A stretch of DNA of 64,000 bases from Bosea sp. NBC_00550 (GTDB lineage: Bacteria; Pseudomonadota; Alphaproteobacteria; Rhizobiales; Beijerinckiaceae). The position numbers and the translations under genes were made by a program. Every line of letters begins with the position of its first letter. Position 1 is the first letter of the stretch. The stretch spans positions 3,260,501 through 3,324,500 of the forward strand of contig NZ_CP102772.1 of assembly GCF_026020075.1 (NCBI RefSeq). Direction: 5' to 3'. The notes under the pieces were generated by a model that saw nothing but the letters and a program-made list of their open reading frames with translations, was not told the origin of the DNA and did not search any database. Positions 40,364 through 49,660 of the stretch are shown in pieces.

Positions 40364-43300
40364 CTAAGGCCGATTCGCCCTCACCTTTTCGATCGCCTTC
40401 TCCACCCCGCTCCATTCCGGCCGCCCCGGCGCGAAGCGGCCACGCAGATAAGCCGCGAGATTGGCGATCTGCCGATCATCGAGCGCATTCCCGAAGGCCG
40501 GCATCTGGCCCGCGCCGTGGCCACCGCCCTGTATTAGCATGTTGACGAGATTGGCCGGTGTCGCGGCATGAAGCTTCGAGCTCAATCCCAGCGCAGGCCC
40601 CTGATTGGCGAGCGGCGCGATACGGCCCGTCTCGTGGCAGGCTGCGCAGGCACCCTCATAGAGCCGCGCAACCGGCGAAGTGCCGGGATTGGCGGCAGAG
40701 GCCGTCGCCTTCACGATCGCCTCGGTTCGCGTAGCCGCCTCCTGCTCCGGCAGCGGCTTGTTCAGGGAGGCGAGATAGGTCGCCATGGCGCGGATATCGG
40801 CGTCCGGCAATTCCCTTAGTTCTTCGATTACCGGCGCCATCGGGCCGGAGGCCGTGCCGTGGCGGGCTGCCTGGCCGGTACGCAGATAATCGTAGAAATC
40901 CGCCTCGCTCCACGGGATCGGTGAATGCGAGAGGCTGGTCAGGGCCGGAGCCTCCCACCCCTCCGCCTCGCCGCCGGCGAGATAGGCCTGACCGCCCTTC
41001 TCGGCGCCGAGCGCGTTGCGCGGCGAGTGGCAGGCACTGCAATGTCCGAGCCCGTCGACGAGATAGCGCCCGCGATTCCAAGCCACCGAGCGCGCGGGTT
41101 CCGGCTTCGCTTCCTTGCCGCGGTTGAACAGCAGGTTCCAGCCGGCCATCAGCGGGCGCAGATTGAAGGGGAAGGTCAGCCTGCTCGGCTCGTTGCGCTG
41201 CACGACCGCGGGCTGCGACATCAGGAAAGCGTAGAGCGCCTGAAGATCGGCCTCGCTTGTCCTGGTGAAGTTCGGATAGGGGAAGGCCGGGTAGAGATGG
41301 CGCCCGTCGCGATGGATGCCGCCGCGCATCGCCCGCTCGAAGGCGGGATAGGACCAGTTGCCGATGCCGGTCTCGGGATCGGGCGTGATGTTGGTAGCCG
41401 TCACCGTGCCGAAAGGCGTCTCCAATGCGAGCCCGCCGGCATAGGGGACGCCATCCTTGCCCGTATGGCAGACGGCGCAGGCACCTAACGCGGCGAGCTG
41501 GCGCCCCTTCTCGATGGTCGCGGCCGACCATGTCGCCGGATCCGGCCGGGCGATGGGCGCGATCTCGGGCGCGATCGAAAATGACAGGGCCGTAACCGTC
41601 GCAGCAGCCGCAGCCAAGCCGCCCAGCTTCGCCCAGAAGCCGATGCCGCGTCTGCTCTCCTTCGCGGGAGGCGGCGCCAGCATCGGACGGCCGTTCAGCC
41701 CGGCGAGCACGCGCTCCGGCGTCAACGGCAATTCGCGAAAGCGCACCCCGGTCGCGTCGTAGACGGCGTTGACGATCGCCGCCGCGCTCGGAACCGAGGC
41801 GGATTCGCCGGCGCCGAGCGGCGGCTCGTGCTGGCGCTCCATCAGCATCACGTCGATCGCCGGCAGTTCCGGGAAGGTCAGGACCGGGTAGGCCCCCCAG
41901 TCGCGCGCTGCGACGGCGGTGGTCTCGGAGAAGGTCACTTCCTCGCGCAGCACACGGCTGGTCGATTGCAGAACGTTGCCGTGGATCTGGTGCAGCACCC
42001 CGGCCGGGTTGACCATCATGCCGGTATCCTGCCCGACGACGACGCGGCTGACCGTGACCTCTCCGGTCGAGCGGTTCACCGCGACATCGGCGACCCAGGC
42101 CGCCCAGGCCGCACCCATCCCCGGCCAGCTGCCGTGGATGTAGCGCGCCTGCGCGAAGCCGCGCCCATGCAGAATCTCGCCATCGGCGTCGCCCTGCATG
42201 CGCGGCCCGACATGCGGCTCCCAGCCGGCGCGCGCAGCGGTCGCCCGCGTCAGCTCGGCGGCGCGTTCGTCGACGATGTGGCGCAGCCGGAATTCGACCG
42301 GGTCGGCGCCCGCCTCATGGGCGAGCTCGTCGATATAGCTTTCATGGGCGAAGACATTGGGCATCGCCGAGACGCCGCGCAGCCAGGAGGCACGCACGAT
42401 CGGCGCCATGTCATAGGCCGTGACCCGCATGTTCTCATAAGCGTAGGACGGGATCGCCGTGCGGTCGCCCATCTTGAGCGCCGCGGGCGTATTGGGGATA
42501 CGCCCCGTCAGCAGCAGCGCCAGCGTCGGCGCTGCATTGGACGGGTAGCGCGTGTGGAAATCATAGGCCGCGAGCGAGCCGCCAGGGCCCAGTCCTCCGG
42601 CGATGTCCATGAGCTGTCCGGCGCCCTTCGGCTCCCAGAGATGCTCCTGCTCGCGGGTGAGCTGCACGCGCACGGGCGCGCCGACTGCGCGCGACAACAG
42701 CACGGCATCGGCCGCGACGTCATCGGCGCAGTTGCGGCCGTAGCAACCCGCCGCCTCATGCCGGACGACCTCGACCCGCTCTGCGGGGACGCCCATCAGC
42801 AATGCGATGTCGGCGCGAAGCGGATAGGGGTTCTGGCTGCCGGTCCAGACGGTGATGCCGTCCTCGCGCACATCGGCGACGGCGCAGGAAGGGCCTATCG
42901 AGCCGTGCATCTGGTAGGGCCAGACATAGGTGCGGTCGAGCCGCTTCTCGAGGGTCTGGAGCGCGGCCTCGACATCGCCCTCGTCGACCAGTCTTCGCGC
43001 CGTCGCAGGGTGAGTGCGCAATGCATTCTGGACATCGCGCAGATCAGCCGGGGCCGGCCAGTCCCTCCAGCGCGTCACCAGCGCCTGCGCCGCCTCCGCC
43101 GCCTGTTCCTCGCGCTCCGCGACGACGCCGACGAAATCGCCCTCGACCACGACGGCGCGGACACCGGGAATATGGGCGATGGACGCTTCGTCGACAGCTT
43201 CAAGGCTTTTGCCGACGAAATCGCCCCCGTCGATCCCGGCATAGGGCGGCCGCACGACCCGGCCATGCAGCATGTCCGGGACGCGAACATCATGGACATA

Positions 43301-43909
43301 GACGAAGCGCCCGGTCAGCTTGGCCGGAATGTCGACGCGCTCGACCGGCTTGCCGACGATGGCATGGCGGTCGACCGGCTTGAACGCGGCCTCCTTGGCC
43401 AGCGGCAGCAGGATTCGGCGGTTGCCGAGCAGCGTACCGAGGCCGAGCGGGTAGCCCGTCTCCCCGCGCCGGCTGATGGTGCCGGCGGCGACATCGATCC
43501 CCTCCTCCGGGCAATCCAGCGCAGCAGCCGCAAGCGCGACGAGCTGCTGGCGGATCTGCGCCGCTGCGATCCGCATCGGGATCGACGTGACCTGGATCGT
43601 CTCGCTGGCGATGGTTGCGCCCTGGTCGGGCGTTTCGGCCGTGTCGCCCAGCACCATCTCGACGGACGCGAACGGGAAATCCAGCTCCTCCGCGACGATC
43701 TGGGCGAGCGCTGTGCGGATGCCGGTACCGAGATCGACATGGCCGCAGAAGGCGAGCACTCGCCCTTCGGCCGTCAGGCAGACATGGACGTCGAGCCCCT
43801 CCTCGGGCGGCGCCTCGGCCGCTGCGCCCTTGCGCGGCGAGACGACGGCGATGACGCCGCCGCGCTTCAGCAATTTGCGGCGGGAGGGCGGTGGAGTCGC
43901 GCCCGTCAC
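40364..43909 (-). CDS. nicB: Nicotinate dehydrogenase large subunit, molybdopterin domain fused to three-haem cytochrome c (NicB-like)
   Basis: 1181 residues, about the size of Pseudomonas putida NicB. Residues 1 to about 730 are a xanthine-oxidase-family molybdopterin domain (GHVDLGTGIRTALAQIVAEELDFP, GDTAETPDQGATIASETIQ, ASWLRGVSAMPNVFAHESYIDELAHEAGADPVEFRLRH, and GAGESASVPSAAAIVNA near the end, with the catalytic-type glutamate in PPLGAGES). A membrane segment near 755-775 (FWAKLGGLAAAAATVTALSF) leads to three cytochrome c domains with CAVCH, CSACH and CAACH near 810, 955 and 1088. It hydroxylates nicotinate to 6-hydroxynicotinate and passes electrons to the respiratory chain. It overlaps nicA by 4 bp. 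Confidence 0.88.
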   Translation of the reverse strand: MTGATPPPSRRKLLKRGGVIAVVSPRKGAAAEAPPEEGLDVHVCLTAEGRVLAFCGHVDLGTGIRTALAQIVAEELDFPFASVEMVLGDTAETPDQGATIASETIQVTSIPMRIAAAQIRQQLVALAAAALDCPEEGIDVAAGTISRRGETGYPLGLGTLLGNRRILLPLAKEAAFKPVDRHAIVGKPVERVDIPAKLTGRFVYVHDVRVPDMLHGRVVRPPYAGIDGGDFVGKSLEAVDEASIAHIPGVRAVVVEGDFVGVVAEREEQAAEAAQALVTRWRDWPAPADLRDVQNALRTHPATARRLVDEGDVEAALQTLEKRLDRTYVWPYQMHGSIGPSCAVADVREDGITVWTGSQNPYPLRADIALLMGVPAERVEVVRHEAAGCYGRNCADDVAADAVLLSRAVGAPVRVQLTREQEHLWEPKGAGQLMDIAGGLGPGGSLAAYDFHTRYPSNAAPTLALLLTGRIPNTPAALKMGDRTAIPSYAYENMRVTAYDMAPIVRASWLRGVSAMPNVFAHESYIDELAHEAGADPVEFRLRHIVDERAAELTRATAARAGWEPHVGPRMQGDADGEILHGRGFAQARYIHGSWPGMGAAWAAWVADVAVNRSTGEVTVSRVVVGQDTGMMVNPAGVLHQIHGNVLQSTSRVLREEVTFSETTAVAARDWGAYPVLTFPELPAIDVMLMERQHEPPLGAGESASVPSAAAIVNAVYDATGVRFRELPLTPERVLAGLNGRPMLAPPPAKESRRGIGFWAKLGGLAAAAATVTALSFSIAPEIAPIARPDPATWSAATIEKGRQLAALGACAVCHTGKDGVPYAGGLALETPFGTVTATNITPDPETGIGNWSYPAFERAMRGGIHRDGRHLYPAFPYPNFTRTSEADLQALYAFLMSQPAVVQRNEPSRLTFPFNLRPLMAGWNLLFNRGKEAKPEPARSVAWNRGRYLVDGLGHCSACHSPRNALGAEKGGQAYLAGGEAEGWEAPALTSLSHSPIPWSEADFYDYLRTGQAARHGTASGPMAPVIEELRELPDADIRAMATYLASLNKPLPEQEAATRTEAIVKATASAANPGTSPVARLYEGACAACHETGRIAPLANQGPALGLSSKLHAATPANLVNMLIQGGGHGAGQMPAFGNALDDRQIANLAAYLRGRFAPGRPEWSGVEKAIEKVRANRP

Positions 43910-44403
43910 GAGCCTGCCCCGTCGCGGCTCCAGCAGCGTTCGGCGGCCAGCATCACCGCCCGCACGATCTCCACATGCGTCCCGCAGCGGCAGAGATTAT
44001 AGCGCAGCGCTTCGCGTACCTCGCTCTCGCTGGGTTTCGGCTTCACATCGAGGAAGGCCTTGGCCGTCATCACCATGCCGTTGATGCAGTAGCCGCACTG
44101 GGCCGCCTGCGCATCGATGAAGGCCTGCTGGATCGGATGCGGCTTTTCCGGCGTGCCGAGCCCTTCCAGCGTCACGATCTCGCGGCCGACGGCGAGCCGG
44201 ACGGGATAGGCGCAGGCCCGCGCCGCCACCCCGTCGAGCAGCACGGTGCAGGCCCCGCATTCGCCGAGGCCGCAACCGAATTTCGGACTGTTGATGGCGA
44301 GGTCGTTGCGCAGGAAGAAGAGCAGCGGCGTGTCAGGCTCGCCCTCGATGCGATGAGAGGTGCCGTTGACGGTAAGCGTGAAGGCGCGCGCAGCCCTTTT
44401 CAT
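43906..44403 (-). CDS. nicA: Nicotinate dehydrogenase small subunit, two [2Fe-2S] clusters (NicA-like)
   Basis: 165 residues. Plant-type cluster ligands in GCGLGECGACTVLLDG and a second four-cysteine cluster in CGYCINGMVMTAKAF and LCRCGTHVEIVRA are the standard small subunit of molybdenum hydroxylases. It transfers electrons from the molybdenum centre to the cytochrome part of NicB. First gene of the two-gene operon; an operator-like palindrome lies 58 bp upstream. No separate FAD subunit is present, as expected for the cytochrome-linked type. Confidence 0.9.
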   Translation of the reverse strand: MKRAARAFTLTVNGTSHRIEGEPDTPLLFFLRNDLAINSPKFGCGLGECGACTVLLDGVAARACAYPVRLAVGREIVTLEGLGTPEKPHPIQQAFIDAQAAQCGYCINGMVMTAKAFLDVKPKPSESEVREALRYNLCRCGTHVEIVRAVMLAAERCWSRDGAGS

Positions 44404-44460
44404 CCGCCTTTACCCGTCCGAGGGGAATGGAAGACCAGCGACACCCAGCGCGCCCCAAAT

Positions 44461-44476
44461 CATTCGTATGCGAATG
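44461..44476. promoter_or_regulatory. Palindromic operator before nicAB
   Basis: CATTCG-TATG-CGAATG, perfect 6-bp arms, upstream of the minus-strand nicA start. Same TTYG-N4-CRAA plan as at 36584 and 45837. AT-rich text follows (GAGATAATAACGATT). Confidence 0.65.
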
Positions 44477-44562
44477 AGATAATAACGATTCCAGACTGAC
44501 TGCAATCGTTCTCTCGTCGAACCCGCGCCGGCCTATCGGCCAACGCAGCGGGAGCAGGTGCT

Positions 44563-45762
44563 TCAGTGCCCGACGACGGCGGGGATTTTCTCGGCCGGCG
44601 GCGTGTTGCGGCTGCGCCCGGAGCGGACGATGCCATCGATCACCACCATCCCGATGCCCGGCAGGTCGCCGAGCTGGATGCTGTCGAGGAAGTTCCTGCC
44701 GGCCGAGTGCTGGGCCTTGTCCATGAAGACGAAATCGGCCGAGCGGCCGACCTCGATCAGCCCGCAATCGAGGCTGCGCATCCGCGCCGTATTGCCGGTG
44801 GCGAAGCAGAAGGCGATCTCGGCCGGGACATCGCCGAGCGAGGAGAGCAGCGAGACCATGCGGGCGACGCCGAGCGGCTGCACGCCAGAGCCTGCCGGAC
44901 CATCCGTGCCGAGGATGACGCGCTGGAGATCGCCCATCTCGCGGGCGATGCGCAGCGTGTAGAGCGCGGCGCGCTCATTGCCGTTATGGACGAGTTCGAG
45001 GCCGCGCTTGCAGCCCTCGCAGATGCAGCGGATTTCCTTGTCCGGCAGGGCCGTGTGCCCGCCATTGATATGGCCGACGACATCGGTGTCGGCCTCCAGC
45101 ACCACATCGGCGCCGATCAGGCCCGAGCCCGGGATCGAAGGGCCGCCGGTGTGGATCGTCGACTGGATGCCGTATTTGCGCGCCCATGCGACCATCTGCC
45201 TGGCCGTGGCACCGTCCTTGACGCCGCCGAGACCGACCTCGCCGAGCAGCTTCACGCCGGCATCGGCCAGATCCTTGAAATCCTGCTCGACCATGCCGGG
45301 CTCGATCACCGGCGCGCCGGCATGGATCTTCACGCCGCCCGGTCGGAAGGCGTCGAAGCAGCGCTGCGCATAGATCGCCATCGCCTTGACGCCGACGATA
45401 TCCCTCGGGCGGCCGGGCGTATGCACCTCGCCCGCCGAGATCATGGTGGTGACGCCGCCATGCATGGTCGAATCGATCCAGCCGAGCTGGTTCTGGCGCG
45501 GCGTCCAGTCGCCCGCGACGGGGTGGACATGGCTGTCGATCAGGCCGGGCAGCAGCACCGTGCCGTTGGCATCGATGACGCTGTCGGCCTTGTCCGTATC
45601 CAGATCCTTGAAGCTGCCGACGGCTGTGATCTTCCCGCCGATGGCCACCACCGTATCGGCCTGCAGAATGGGGTTGCCGATGTCGCCACTGAGCAGAAGC
45701 CCGATATTCCGGACCACCAGCTTGTGGTCCGCCTTGATCGTCGCAGTCTTTTGCTCAGCCAT
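44563..45762 (-). CDS. Amidohydrolase, probable enamidase (6-oxo-1,4,5,6-tetrahydronicotinate amidohydrolase)
   Basis: 399 residues starting [36 protein letters not shown] lies just upstream. Metal-binding HxH in [16 protein letters not shown] (about 77-88), further histidines in [11 protein letters not shown] and [14 protein letters not shown], and the catalytic aspartate in [12 protein letters not shown]: an amidohydrolase of the enamidase/imidazolonepropionase branch. Eubacterium barkeri enamidase (EC 3.5.2.18) opens the tetrahydro-oxonicotinate ring to 2-formylglutarate. The gene context with the reductase and nicotinate dehydrogenase makes that role likely. It diverges from the ferredoxin gene. 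Confidence 0.82.
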   Translation of the reverse strand: MAEQKTATIKADHKLVVRNIGLLLSGDIGNPILQADTVVAIGGKITAVGSFKDLDTDKADSVIDANGTVLLPGLIDSHVHPVAGDWTPRQNQLGWIDSTMHGGVTTMISAGEVHTPGRPRDIVGVKAMAIYAQRCFDAFRPGGVKIHAGAPVIEPGMVEQDFKDLADAGVKLLGEVGLGGVKDGATARQMVAWARKYGIQSTIHTGGPSIPGSGLIGADVVLEADTDVVGHINGGHTALPDKEIRCICEGCKRGLELVHNGNERAALYTLRIAREMGDLQRVILGTDGPAGSGVQPLGVARMVSLLSSLGDVPAEIAFCFATGNTARMRSLDCGLIEVGRSADFVFMDKAQHSAGRNFLDSIQLGDLPGIGMVVIDGIVRSGRSRNTPPAEKIPAVVGH

Positions 45763-45836
45763 CAGCCCCACCCCTTCTTGAAGCCCTTCCGCACCTGCAA
45801 TCTGACCGATTGACAAGGCCGCGGAGAGTCGGCATA

Positions 45837-45854
45837 TCGTTTGTGTACGAACAA
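45837..45854. promoter_or_regulatory. Palindromic operator between enamidase and ferredoxin genes
   Basis: TCGTTTG-TGTA-CGAACAA, an imperfect inverted repeat in the 134-bp divergent gap. It matches the sites at 36584 and 44461 in half-site and spacing. This would place both the amidohydrolase and the ferredoxin-reductase-ETF genes under the same control. Confidence 0.6.
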
Positions 45855-45896
45855 GTTTGCACTCCCTTCCCTCACTGTCAAGCAGGAGGAACGCGC

Positions 45897-46226
45897 ATGG
45901 CTTTCGCCGTGACCGAAGCTTGCATCCGTTGCAAGTACACAGACTGCGTCGCGGTCTGCCCGGTCGATTGCTTCTACGAGGGCGAGACGATGCTCGTCAT
46001 CAATCCGGACGAGTGCATCGATTGCGGCGTGTGCGAGCCGGAATGTCCGGCAGAGGCGATCGTCTCGGAAACCGCGGATGATTCAGCCCGCTGGATCGCC
46101 CTCAATGCCAGGCTCGCCGCGCAATGGCCCAACATCACCGATAAGCGCGACGCGCCCGCCGATGCCGACGACTGGAAGGACGTTCCGGACAAGTTGAAAT
46201 TTCTCCCGGAAGCCCTCGAGGCGTGA
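45897..46226 (+). CDS. fdxA: 7Fe ferredoxin (FdxA type)
   Basis: 109 residues starting [55 protein letters not shown]. Cysteine spacing gives one [3Fe-4S] and one [4Fe-4S] cluster, as in FdxA. AGGAGGAA lies 6 bases before the ATG. FdxA is widespread in this class, but its place here, beside an Fd-NADP reductase and a ferredoxin-dependent 6-hydroxynicotinate reductase, suggests it feeds that enzyme. Confidence 0.93.
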   Translation: MAFAVTEACIRCKYTDCVAVCPVDCFYEGETMLVINPDECIDCGVCEPECPAEAIVSETADDSARWIALNARLAAQWPNITDKRDAPADADDWKDVPDKLKFLPEALEA

Positions 46227-46364
46227 GGAATCTTCTGCGTCAGGACTGTCCGCGACAATAAAGAAGAAGATTTTGATTTCGTACGCGTTTTCTGCTTAGC
46301 AAGCGCCCGCCGCACTGCAGCAAACGCGCCAGAGACCACCGCCCAAGCTTCAAAGGACGATGCG

Positions 46365-47138
46365 ATGAGCAATTTCTACGAGGAACAGGTCCTCAGCGTT
46401 CATCACTGGACGGATACGCTGTTCAGCTTCACGACCACGCGCGACACCTCGTTCCGCTTCAAGAACGGCCAGTTCACGATGATCGGGCTCAAGGTCGATG
46501 AGAAGCCGCTGCTGCGGGCCTACAGCGTCGCCAGCACGAATTACGATGAGAACCTCGAATTCTTCTCCATCAAGGTGCCGGACGGCCCGCTGACCTCGCG
46601 GCTGCAGGACCTCCAGGTCGGCGATCCGATCATCGTCGGCAAGAAAGCGACGGGGACGCTCGTCCTGGACAATCTCAAGGACGGCAAGCGGCTGTTCCTG
46701 CTCGGCACCGGAACCGGGCTCGCCCCCTTCCTCTCGCTCATCCGCGACCCCGAGACCTATGAGCGCTACGAGACCGTCGTGCTCGTCCATGGCTGCCGCC
46801 AGGTCGCCGAGCTTGCCTATGGCGAGCGGATCCAGAGCCAGCTGCCCCAGGACGAGTTCCTCGGCGAGATGATCCGCCAGCAGCTGATCTACTATCCGAC
46901 GGTGACCCGCGAGCCCTTCCGCAATCGCGGCCGCATCACCGATCTGCTGACCTCGGGCCAGCTCTTCGCCGATATCGACCAGCCGGACTTTGATGCCGAC
47001 GGTGACCGCTTCATGCTCTGCGGTTCTCCCCAGATGCTGGTCGATCTCAAGGCGACCTTCCAGGAGCGTGGCCTTCACGAAGGCAACCATGGCGAGGCCG
47101 GCGACTACGTGATCGAGCGCGCCTTCGTCGAGAAGTAA
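46365..47138 (+). CDS. fpr: Ferredoxin-NADP+ reductase
   Basis: 257 residues: MSNFYEEQVLSVHHWTDTLFSFTTTRDTSFRFKNGQFTMIGL, FAD motif RAYSVAS, NADP-side GTGTGLAPFLSLIRDPETYERYE and VVLVHGCRQVAELAY, and the C-terminal GDYVIERAFVEK typical of alphaproteobacterial Fpr. It moves electrons between NADPH and ferredoxin, giving a route from NADPH to reduced FdxA. 138 bp after the ferredoxin gene. Confidence 0.94.
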   Translation: MSNFYEEQVLSVHHWTDTLFSFTTTRDTSFRFKNGQFTMIGLKVDEKPLLRAYSVASTNYDENLEFFSIKVPDGPLTSRLQDLQVGDPIIVGKKATGTLVLDNLKDGKRLFLLGTGTGLAPFLSLIRDPETYERYETVVLVHGCRQVAELAYGERIQSQLPQDEFLGEMIRQQLIYYPTVTREPFRNRGRITDLLTSGQLFADIDQPDFDADGDRFMLCGSPQMLVDLKATFQERGLHEGNHGEAGDYVIERAFVEK

Positions 47139-47171
47139 TCCGGCTTGTCCGTGTAGCCTGGAGAACGGCGC

Positions 47172-47918
47172 ATGAAGATCTTGGTGCCCGTGAAGCGGGT
47201 GGTTGATTACAACGTGAAGATCCGCGTGAAGGCGGACGGTTCCGGCGTCGAGCTTGCGAATGTGAAGATGTCGATGAACCCGTTCGACGAGATCGCGGTG
47301 GAAGAGGCGCTGCGCCTGAAGGAAGCCGGCAAGGCGACCGAGGTGGTGGTGGTCTCGATCGGTCCGGCGCAGGCAGCCGAGACGATCCGCACCGGTCTCG
47401 CGATGGGCGCCGATCGCGGCATCCTGGTGAAGGTCGACGGCATCGTCGAGCCGCTTGCCGTGGCCAAGCTGCTGCAGAAGCTGGTCGAGCAGGAAGGCCC
47501 CGGCCTCGTCATCCTCGGCAAGCAGGCGATCGACGACGACGCCAACCAGACCGGCCAGATGCTGGCGGCGCTGCTCGGCTGGCCGCAGGGCACGTTCGCC
47601 TCGAAGGTCGAGCTTGGCGCGGACAATGTCGACGTCACCCGCGAGGTCGATGGCGGCCTGCAGACGGTCAGCTTGAAGCTGCCGGCGATCGTCACCACCG
47701 ACCTGCGCCTGAACGAGCCGCGCTATGCCTCGTTGCCCAACATCATGAAGGCGAAGAAGAAGCCGCTCGACGAGACCACGGCCGAGACCCTCGGTGTCGA
47801 TGTCGCGCCGCGCTTGAAGGTCCTGAAGACGGTCGAGCCTGCCGGCCGCTCCGCCGGCATCAAGGTGGCCTCGGCCGCCGAACTCGTCTCCAAGCTCAAG
47901 ACCGCCGGGGTGATCTGA
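47172..47918 (+). CDS. etfB: Electron transfer flavoprotein beta subunit
   Basis: 248 residues starting [53 protein letters not shown], the standard EtfB, with AMP-binding text [16 protein letters not shown] and the loop [24 protein letters not shown] that docks to dehydrogenases. With EtfA it accepts electrons from acyl-CoA dehydrogenases and passes them to ETF:quinone oxidoreductase. It follows fpr by 33 bp. A glutaryl-CoA dehydrogenase step later in nicotinate breakdown would need it; none is in the window. Confidence 0.96.
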   Translation: MKILVPVKRVVDYNVKIRVKADGSGVELANVKMSMNPFDEIAVEEALRLKEAGKATEVVVVSIGPAQAAETIRTGLAMGADRGILVKVDGIVEPLAVAKLLQKLVEQEGPGLVILGKQAIDDDANQTGQMLAALLGWPQGTFASKVELGADNVDVTREVDGGLQTVSLKLPAIVTTDLRLNEPRYASLPNIMKAKKKPLDETTAETLGVDVAPRLKVLKTVEPAGRSAGIKVASAAELVSKLKTAGVI

Positions 47919-48847
47919 TGACCACGCTGCTGATTGCCGATCACGACAACGTCTCGATCAAGGACGCCACCGCCAAGGCACTGAGCGCCGCTTCCCAGCT
48001 CGGCGGCCCCGTCCATATCCTCGTCGCCGGTGAGGGCGCCAAAGCCGCCGCCGATGCGGCTGCCAAGCTCGCCGGCGTAGAGAAGGTGCTGCTCGCCGAC
48101 GACGCGGCTTACGGCCATGCGCTGGCCGAGCCGCTCGCCGCGCTGATCGTCAAGCTCGCCGATGGCTACGACGCGATCGTCGCGCCCTCGACCACCACCG
48201 GCAAGAACGTGCTGCCGCGCGTCGCCGCGCTGCTCGACGTGATGCAGGTCTCGGACGTGACCAAGGTGGTCTCCCCCGACACCTTCGAGCGCCCGGTCTA
48301 TGCCGGCAACGCCATCCAGACGGTGCAGTCCACGGACGCCAAGAAGCTGCTGACCATCCGCACCGCCTCCTTCCAGGCGGCCGGCGAAGGCGGCGCGGCC
48401 ACGGTCGAGACGGTCTCCGCGGCCGAGAACCCCGGCAACTCGTCCTTCAAGGGCGAGGAGGTCGCCAAGTCCGACCGTCCGGAGCTGGCTTCGGCCAAGA
48501 TCATCATCTCGGGCGGGCGCGCACTCGCCTCCTCGGAGAACTTCACCAAGGTGATCGAGCCGGTCGCCGACCGGCTCGGCGCCGCGATGGGCGCCTCGCG
48601 CGCCGCGGTCGATGCCGGCTACGCCCCCAACGACTGGCAGGTCGGCCAGACCGGCAAGGTCGTGGCCCCCGAACTCTACATCGCGGTCGGCATTTCCGGC
48701 GCGATCCAGCATCTCGCCGGCATGAAGGATAGCAAGGTCATCGTCGCCATCAACAAGGACGAGGAGGCCCCGATCTTCCAGATCGCCGATTACGGCCTCG
48801 TCGGAGACCTCTTCACTATCCTGCCCGAACTCGACGCAGAGCTATAA
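47918..48847 (+). CDS. etfA: Electron transfer flavoprotein alpha subunit
   Basis: 309 residues. FAD-binding C-terminal domain: [103 protein letters not shown], all standard. The ATG overlaps the last base of the etfB stop region (TGATG), so translation is coupled. Likely the end of the fdxA-fpr-etfBA series. Confidence 0.96.
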   Translation: MTTLLIADHDNVSIKDATAKALSAASQLGGPVHILVAGEGAKAAADAAAKLAGVEKVLLADDAAYGHALAEPLAALIVKLADGYDAIVAPSTTTGKNVLPRVAALLDVMQVSDVTKVVSPDTFERPVYAGNAIQTVQSTDAKKLLTIRTASFQAAGEGGAATVETVSAAENPGNSSFKGEEVAKSDRPELASAKIIISGGRALASSENFTKVIEPVADRLGAAMGASRAAVDAGYAPNDWQVGQTGKVVAPELYIAVGISGAIQHLAGMKDSKVIVAINKDEEAPIFQIADYGLVGDLFTILPELDAEL

Positions 48848-49408
48848 CGCTCTGCTCGGGAGCGATGGTGCTGCGGGGTTCTTTCCTGCCCTCCACGTCA
48901 ACACTCGCTCGATTGCTCCTCCGCTGCTCGCAGAAAGACGTCGCATGCAGATTCGAGTGCAGGTAGGGCGATGGCGATGAGCCGCAGCCTGCGGGAGGCT
49001 AGCGTCGGCATTTGCTGAAGCATGCCGACGCTTCGTTGACAGATTGCTCTTCGCAAGAGCCACGCTCCAGCCAGTACGATTGCAACCTGGGGCAGACGAT
49101 CGCTTGGGGCCATCCCTCATCGACGCCTGCATTGCCATGTGCCTCGCCAACGCGCGAAGGCGGCGATAGCCGGCATCCGCTTGCCCGAGCTCGGGCACGT
49201 CGTACATGTCGATTTCGGCCGCGTCCGGGGCCGGCCCTCCCTCAAATTCGTCAGACGGCACAAAGACGCCTCCGAACTGAGAGTGAAACGCCCGGCCGAT
49301 CCATGCCTCTCCCAAGGGCGCTGTGGGCATGGATTTTCTCGCCTCCACGGCGAACCGGGAGTGCTGAAGCGAGTTGACCGCATATACGCCGAGGCGAGGA
49401 GCAACCAG
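48848..49408. other. Region without a confident gene; possible decayed minus-strand gene
   Basis: About 560 bp. On the minus strand, text beginning at 49328-49330 (MPTAPLGEAWIGRAFHSQFGGVFVPSDEFEGGPAPDAAEIDMYDVPELG) looks protein-like up to about 49100. A different minus frame then gives MAPSDRLPQVAIVLAGAWLLRRAICQ down to 48898. Together they could be one gene with a frameshift. I recognise no family, so nothing is called. Confidence 0.35.
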
Positions 49409-49660
49409 ATGTCGGAGCGCGGCGTGGCATTTGTCGAGCGGTGGATCGCCGAGAACATTTCGTCCGAGGATTTCCTCGAGCAAGGAGTGGATGCACGCTT
49501 CGATATTTTTACCCGGAGCGCGCTCGCCGCAGCTCGACAGTCCGGCATACCCGAGGGCGAGATTCTGGAGGAATTTCCAGACCTGTCCTCCAGGATGGCA
49601 GAGGCAGTTCAAGGCGCAGCCGATAACGAACTTCGCCGACAGGTCGAGAATGACGACTGA
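49409..49660 (+). CDS. DUF768-type protein
   Basis: 83 residues: MSERGVAFVERWIAENISSEDFLEQGVDARFDIFTRSALAAARQSGIPEGEILEEFPDLSSRMAEAVQ. The MSxRGxxFxxxWIxENI opening and the acidic helical body match small DUF768 proteins of rhizobia-like bacteria. AGGAG lies 7 bases before the ATG. It overlaps the next gene by 11 bp. Function unknown. Confidence 0.75.
   Translation: MSERGVAFVERWIAENISSEDFLEQGVDARFDIFTRSALAAARQSGIPEGEILEEFPDLSSRMAEAVQGAADNELRRQVENDD

Noticed and set aside
41828..44002. A 724-codon open frame antisense to nicB
   Set aside because: No domain-like text, and it runs into nicA. It mirrors the codon bias of nicB.
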